Translations under genes and position numbers: made by a program
Origin: Imbricaverruca yamaguchii
Lineage: Eukaryota > Arthropoda > Thecostraca > Neoverrucidae
Reading direction: 5' to 3'
Assembly: GCA_034440575.1 (NCBI GenBank)
Contig: JAOTOL010001660.1
Span: 2,841,001-2,905,000, forward strand
DNA: 64,000 nucleotides
Part shown: in pieces, positions 58,616-64,000 of the stretch
How the letters are laid out: each line of letters begins with the position of its first letter
Numbering within the stretch: the first letter of the stretch is position 1
The notes under the pieces: generated by a model
Databases searched by the model: none
The model's input: only the letters and a program-made list of their open reading frames with translations
What the model was told of the DNA's origin: nothing

Positions 58616-60021
58616 GGTAGAGAATGCTGAGAGTGCTGAGTATGTTGTCGCTCCGCCGCCGCTGCCCTGCAGCTTCAGGCCGGACCCGACTGAAGCCTGG
58701 CTCAAGACTGAACGTCAGTGGAGGTTCCTGCGCTTACTTCACCCAACCGGTCTGTTCCCTACTCATGGTCGCAAGTGCAGGGCTTACCACAGGGGCTACA
58801 CAGGGAACCAGAAATGCTCTTTATGGTTCGAAGGGGGATGCATTTGTCATTTTGTTGGGACATAGGACGTCACGCCTTTTGGGGGTGGACTTCCATGCAT
58901 GTTAAACTGCGTAAAACGGCGCGATTAGGTTCAAATATGTCAAATTGAATTAGCAAGCACATATTAAGCTCGGCGTGGACTGCGTTCTTGGCCGAACACC
59001 ATAGACTGGAGGAAGCATGTCTGATGCTTCCTAGCTATATCACCAACCAATGAGCGCATCAAGCTAACACAAACGGCGACCGGTAGGCCTGTCCAAAGCG
59101 CGTTGGGGGTTATGAAAATATTGGCTGTGAGGTGATGGGTCGCGTCACAGGTAAGGTCAAGATGTAAATAGGGAACCATTAGAATGCTACGCCTTGCCAT
59201 CAATTGACCTTATATTATCCACTTATTTGCTTGATTAACATGATAATAATTTTACCTCAAATTTGCGAGTCCCATGGGCACGCAAGTCAGCTTTTCGGGT
59301 TGCGGATGTGCTACCAGGGTGACGTCATTATCAGGTTAGCCCAAACGTATAATTTGTCTTCATCGCATCATCGAACCAATTGATGCAAACACCCAATGCT
59401 GAAGTGATGCATTTTGTCAATATAATAGTCATCACGACGCATAACGTTATAATACAAACAGTAATATGCACCATTGATATTTGTCCTATGGTGACTTTGG
59501 CAGAAGGTCAAAAACACCTTTAGCTAATCTGTCTGGCTTGTGAACTGCATGAGGTCCGTTTCTACAACATAAACTATTTAAATATAATTTAGATATGTGC
59601 CAACTATGATTTGGACGAACACCTATTCGATGTATGATAACCTAGAGAAGGTGACGCAATACCGACTCCCGCGCCTAGTCTCTAATCACCTTGGGATCGT
59701 GTCTTATTTGTATTTGCGGCAGGCAATAGTGAAATGCAATTGGATTCACTGCGCTTTACACGCAAGATTTTGAGTGAAATCCAGAGGCGGACATATGATG
59801 AACTTTAATGAAGTGAGAGGTGTCTTTAATGAAGACATTGGCTCTAACTTGGTTTACACTCACTTGTTGTGTCGCTCTGTCTCATACGTAGGCGTACAGA
59901 CATGTAGCTCTACACCTGGCATGCCACCCACCAGGAGTGGAGTTATCCATACCTTTGCTGGGACCTGGGCACCACCACCATTGCCTTGGCTCCACACACT
60001 TCTTGCCCCCTCTTAACATGG
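58616..60021. other. Mostly unique sequence, no gene recognised
   Basis: The GC-richer start (58640-58870) is open in three plus frames. The rest is AT-rich. The last part (about 59985-60021) belongs to dispersed family 3, which is split by the SINE that follows. Confidence 0.45.
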
Positions 60022-60202
60022 TTTGTTTGTTTATTTATTGGTTGGTTCACGATACACTTTATGCACATTCACAGCTAATGGCGCCGCCCACTCTGTTTCG
60101 CCGGTGGGCCGCGGGGTTGGGAAATGTCCTGAGTGGCGCTTGAGTCGAACCCGGGACCTTTGGTACCCATAGCCCGACACCTTAACCACTCGGCCATCCC
60201 CG
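60022..60202 (-). mobile_element. tRNA-derived SINE, family S2, copy 2 (minus strand)
   Basis: Reverse complement of the 40244-40425 element: ccactcggccatccccgcc is the head and gtttgtttgtttatttattg the tail. B-box-like gagtcgaacccgggacc is closer to consensus than in copy 1. It is flanked by a perfect 16-bp duplication ccccctcttaacatgg at 60006-60021 and 60203-60218. Confidence 0.92.
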
Positions 60203-60330
60203 CCCCCTCTTAACATGGGATCCTAGGGGATTGACCCCACCGCCCAAATTGGCAGCAGTCATTGCCTCCTTGCATTAGACTCGACCAGTAAATTTCCAAT
60301 TTCTCCACCCATGACTCTGACCCATATGTG
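60203..60330 (+). repeat. Dispersed repeat family 3, copy 2 (right part)
   Basis: Continues cttaacatggga, ggggattgaccccacc, ggcagcagtcattgcc, atttctccacccatg and cccatatg in the same order as 6280-6420. The S2 SINE is inserted into it at cttaacatgg. Confidence 0.5.
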
Positions 60331-60470
60331 GACATACCCACGTGCCACAGATCTACACTTGATGTGTCACTCATGTGGACACAGACACATGTTGCGGCTT
60401 TACACTTGATGTGTCACTCTGACCAATACATGGACAGCCCCACGCGTTACAGCTCTACACCTGCAGTCCG
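60331..60470. repeat. About 50-bp imperfect tandem repeat, 3 units
   Basis: tacacttgatgtgtcact starts at 60353 and 60401, and a third ctacacctg follows at about 60453; gtggacacagacacatg / catggacagccccacg align between them. Confidence 0.6.
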
Positions 60471-60601
60471 ACCAGGGGATATTCAATTCGGAGTGCGGAA
60501 TTGTAAGACATGGTCTCTTCGATTACGTAATAGTTAGTTGCATACGATGACCTCCAATGAAATGCTTCATACAACGTGCAACATTGAGCTATCTGGGGAA
60601 C

Positions 60602-60761
60602 TGGTGTCGGTAGCTCAGTGGTTAAGCTGAGCGTCTGGCGCGCCAGAGGTACACGGTTCGATTCCTCGCGATGCCCGCCCTTCCTGCCAGGGTGAGAGGA
60701 AGGCGACGCAATATACCCTCAGCTGTTGAGTGCATCGTAAACCCTCAATCCAATACAATCA
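60602..60761 (+). mobile_element. tRNA-derived SINE, family S3, single copy
   Basis: gtcggtagctcagtggttaa supplies an A box and acggttcgattcct a B box at about the right distance. The anticodon region ctggcgcgccag is an uninterrupted palindrome and does not give a 7-base loop, so this is not a functional tRNA. The flanks tatctggggaa and tatctaggaaa may be a decayed target duplication. Only one copy is in this window. Confidence 0.65.
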
Positions 60762-61195
60762 TTATCTAGGAAAAACGACAGTGGCGGCCCTCTCCCCACC
60801 CTTCCAGTTAATGCCGTGTTAGTATTTTATAAGCAAGAGACATTTGCATTCATATTTCGCCCATCAAGAAATCGCTTGCCGTTATTGACCCCCTTCATTA
60901 ATTATCGGTATGAGTGTTCCGCTTTGTGACCATATCTTTGTGAAAGTGAAGTAAGTGAAGAAGCAAGCTGCATCGTAAGCATACACCAATAGTGTGCTTC
61001 TTGAGTTGAAGATGCTACAAAAATCGCCTCTGCACTAGAGTTCAAAGTTCGGTAATAATTTGAACCCTCAAAACTGAAGTATTTCGTGCCCGCGACACGT
61101 CACAACGCCAAGGATCGTATCCGTCACACTCCGCATCTCTCCTTTTATTTCTAGCCTTGCAGATCCAGATATGCTTCCACTATTCCTCGCATGCC
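60762..61195. other. Unique sequence, nothing recognised
   Basis: AT-rich, no supported feature. Confidence 0.5.
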
Positions 61196-62092
61196 ATTGA
61201 GAACAGTACCGGTACTGCAGAAACTGTGCCGATACCGAGTATAGTATCGGTACTGCAGGAACTGTACCGGGACCGAGCACAGTACTGGTACTGCAGAAAC
61301 TGTACCGGCACCAAGCACAGTACCGGTACCGAGCACAGTACTGGCACTGCAGAAACTGTACTGGTATCGGGTACAGTACCGGTACTGCAGGAACTGTGCC
61401 GATAACGAGTACAGTATCGGTACTGCAGGAACTGTACCGGCACCGAGCTCAGTACCGGCACTGCATGAACTGTACTGGCACTGCAGATATTGCACCGGTA
61501 CTGCAGGAACTGTACCGGCACTGCAGGTACTGTAACTGCAGATATTGCACAGGTACTGCAGGAACTGCACCGGTACTGCAGGTGCTGTGCCGGTACTGCA
61601 GGTGCTGTACCGGTACTGCAGGTGCTGTACCGGCACTGCAGGTACTGTACCGCACTGCAGGTGCTGTACCGGCACTGCAGGTGCTGTACCGTCAATGCAG
61701 GTGCTGTACCGGTACTGCAGGTACTGTACCGGTACTGCAGGTGCTGTACCGGTACTGCAGGTGCTGTACCGGTACTGCAGGTGCTGTACCGGTACTGCAG
61801 GTGCTGTACCGGTACTTGCTACGGTGCTGTACCGGTACTGCAGTGCTGTACCGGTACTGCTGTACCGGTACTGCAGGTGCTGTACCGGTACTGCAGGTAC
61901 TGTACCGGTACTGCAGGTGCTGTACCGGTACTGCAGGTGCTGTACCGGTACTGCAGGTGCTGTACCGGTACTGCAGGTACTGTACCGGTACTGCAGGTGC
62001 TGTACCGGCACTGCAGGTGCTGTACCGGTACTGCAGGTGCTGTACCGGTACTGCAGGTACTGTACCGGTACTGCAGGAACTGCAGAAGCCGG
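61196..62092. repeat. 20-bp palindromic minisatellite (gtaccggtactgcaggtgct), about 44 copies
   Basis: Each unit contains the perfect palindrome GTACCGGTAC and a CTGCAG palindrome. Units on the left (61198-61500) are diverged (gaactgt, gagcacagtacc), those on the right nearly identical. It is stop-free on both strands in several phases, so frames of 140-334 codons are artefacts. Confidence 0.97.
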
Positions 62093-62424
62093 CCGGCCGG
62101 CCGGTCGGCTGCAACTAGTTGTAATGAATGGATCGCGGCCCGGTCGGTACACCATCTCGGCGCGAGACGACGCCGTCTACGGCTGGGGTTGCAGGGGCGC
62201 CGACTGACTGATGGTATCGTCCCGCTCAGAAGTCGCTGCAAACAGGTGCAAACACGTATTGGTCGGCTCGGTGCCGCGTTCTGTCGGACTGTCGACGTTG
62301 TCGCGTGGTTGCCACGTGGTTGGCGCGAGGCGCGATTTGCATGAAGCGAACACCGCCCAAAGCGATTCTTATCCTAGGCGCGACGGGACAGCACGGGCCG
62401 GTGTGCGGATCAGTGTAGGTGCTG
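62093..62424. promoter_or_regulatory. GC/CpG-rich segment with an octamer site
   Basis: Begins with ggccggccggccggtcgg and stays CpG-rich. An exact octamer ATTTGCAT lies at 62335-62342. This could be regulatory DNA, but there is no adjacent gene to link it to. Confidence 0.25.
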
Positions 62425-62735
62425 TCAGTCCGTTCAGCCGTACTGGACTACGTGTCGGTCCATTCAGGCGTACTGAGGTCTGTGTCGGTCCATTCAGGTG
62501 TATTGAGGTCCACGTCGGTCCATTCATCTCATACTGAATTTCATGCTCGTCCATTCATCTGCACTGAGGTTCATTTCAGTCCATTGAGACGTACCGAGGT
62601 CCATGTCAGTCCATTGAGACGTATTGAGGTCCGTGTCAATCCATTGAGACGTATTGAGGTCAATGTCGGTCCATTCATCCCATGCTGAACTTCATGTCAG
62701 TCCATTCATCCGTATTGAACTCCATGCCCGTTTGA
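62425..62735. repeat. 30-bp minisatellite, about 10 copies
   Basis: ccatt occurs at 62460, 62490, 62520, 62551, 62581, 62611, 62641, 62671 and 62702. Units contain cggtccattcaggcgtactg or similar. Confidence 0.92.
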
Positions 62736-63320
62736 CTTGCAGGCGCACGAAGGAATGTTTCATCAATGTCAGAAGGGCTTCCAGCCAGATTCTGTCGACG
62801 AATGAATACAATGCTCAGTAATTGGATGGCATTACGACTGTCAGCATTGTGACGTCAGGCAACAATGAGGGTGTCTCCAGTGCTCCTGGAAAAACCTCAA
62901 TTTGGCTATTTAAGCTACGGTGTTTGCATGCTTATCCTAGATGGTATGCTGAAGGGGACGCTCACCAAATTTCCGTAAGAAGAGCACATTTTTTAGAAGG
63001 TTCTTCGGCGATCGGATTGTTCCGAACAAATATGAACCTCCTAAAAGGTTAACAATGGACTGTGGACTATCATTAGTGCTTGCTGCATACAATCTTCTTT
63101 GAGTTGTTGTTATGGCTTCGCTTATGTTCTGCGGCGGACAACTACACACACGACATAAAATCGCATCATTACTCTACCTCTAGAGTAATGCTGTAATTTG
63201 TGAGTAATGACCCCACAAGGGCCTGTTGGGCTGATCCGAGCACCAGCATATGGCTTCCTGTGGGGCTGCAGCTCTATGTGTTTGGATGGTGTCTTTATAA
63301 GCTACCTTTATAGGGGCTCT
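62736..63320. other. Unique sequence, no gene recognised
   Basis: Short frames only. tagaggtagagtaatg-like inverted sequence (ctctacctctagagtaat) near 63171-63188 is noted without function. Confidence 0.45.
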
Positions 63321-64000
63321 GCGCATCTGTCGGAGGGCTCGCTGAAGCTCTCCGAGAACCCTCTGTAGCTGTCCAACGACCCCCATAGTCATCTGAGGAC
63401 CGTCATAGCAGTCCGTGCACCCTCAGGAGTTGTCAGAGGACCCTATGTAGCTGTCCAACGACCCCCCATAGTCCTCTGAGGACCGTCATAGCAGCCCGTG
63501 CACCATCAGGAGTTGTCAGAGGACCCTATGCAGCTGTCCAACGACCCCCCCCCCCATAGTCCTCTGAGGACCGTCATAGCAGTCCGTGCACCCTCAGGAG
63601 TTGTCAGAGGACCCTGTGCAGCTGTCCAACGACCCCCATAGTCCTCTGAGGACCGTCATAGCAGTCCGTGCACCCTCAGGAGTTGTCAGAGGACCCTATG
63701 CAGCTGTCCAACGACCCCCATAGTCCTCTGAGGACCGTCATAGCAGTCCGTGCACCCTCAGGAGTTGTCAGAGGACCTAATGTAGCTGTCCAACGACCCC
63801 CATAGTCCTCTGAGGACCGTCATAGCAGTCCGTGCACCCTCAGGAGATGTCAGAGGACCCTATGTAGCTGTCCAAGAACCCTCAGTAGTTCTCCGAGCAC
63901 CCTTCGCAGTTGTTCGAGGACTATCAGCGGTTGGCAGAAGACTCTCAGTCAGCAATTGTCCGGTAACCTTCAATAGTTGTCCGGTGACCTTCAATAGTTG
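63321..64000. repeat. 82-bp minisatellite, cut by the window end
   Basis: gtcctctgaggac or its variant starts at 63388, 63471, 63559, 63641, 63723 and 63805; spacings are 83, 88, 82, 82 and 82 bp. The 88-bp unit is longer because of a C-run (63545-63555). Each unit is built from three related subunits of about 27 bp (agctgtccaacga, ctgaggaccgtcat, gagttgtcagagg). The edges are degenerate and continue beyond the window. Confidence 0.92.

Noticed and set aside
60602..60690. Functional tRNA gene at 60.6 kb
   Set aside because: The anticodon arm would be ctggcgcgccag without a 7-base loop, and the acceptor ends do not pair.

Overview
This is a eukaryotic, almost certainly metazoan (invertebrate) nuclear fragment. 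It has no compact bacterial-type genes. Instead it holds tRNA-headed SINEs with target-site duplications, a decayed non-LTR retrotransposon, non-autonomous DNA-transposon-like repeats, CpG-rich promoter-like islands and splice-like signals. A short degenerate TTAGG-type patch near 51.7-51.86 kb and the style of the LINE hint at an arthropod, but this is weak. No complete protein-coding gene can be supported. The very long open frames (some over 1,000 codons, often open in two or three frames or on both strands) are by-products of stop-free tandem-repeat units.

The dominant feature is tandem repetition. About 30 unrelated minisatellite arrays, with periods from 7 to 82 bp, cover roughly 40% of the window. 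The largest are a 20-bp array of about 121 copies (15.34-17.76 kb), a 24-bp array of about 126 copies (23.9-26.9 kb), a 27-bp array of about 158 copies (32.9-37.2 kb), 21-bp arrays (40.7-43.4 kb) and a 7-bp array (45.5-47.3 kb). Several show higher-order structure, edge decay, or short palindromes in every unit. One stretch inside the 27-bp array (35.16-35.47 kb) looks like uncorrected long-read sequence.

Layout. 0-4 kb: unique DNA, an inverted copy of dispersed element family 2 (1.46-2.26 kb), a terminal-inverted-repeat element of family 1 (2.4-3.35 kb) and a CpG island with a 14-bp CRE palindrome (about 4.3 kb). 4.7-9.7 kb: a 20-bp array, a frameshifted LINE pseudogene with a nested repeat, a second block of the 20-bp family, and a 16-bp array. 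10.2-11.5 kb: a retroposon tail, then a second family-1 element that itself carries a second tail insertion. 11.6-20.4 kb: a run of arrays, including four neighbours sharing a TGTCA core. 20.7-23 kb: a decayed minisatellite and family-2 copy B. 23.9-38.9 kb: the big arrays plus a GC-rich island at 30.8-31.3 kb. 39.4-40.4 kb: two SINEs. 43.5-44.8 kb: two exon-like open stretches around a (TG)n(TA)n microsatellite. 48.6-49.4 kb: family-2 copy C. 50-54 kb: mostly unique DNA with a triple E-box and a CpG island. 54.2-64 kb: another SINE, more arrays, two SINEs near 60 kb, and an 82-bp array cut by the window end.

The parts do not form a pathway. The window reads as intergenic or intronic DNA shaped by local tandem amplification and transposon insertion. 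The most gene-like pieces are the candidate 120-codon exon at 44452-44811 with a consensus donor site and the CpG islands at about 4.0-4.33 and 53.1-54.07 kb.
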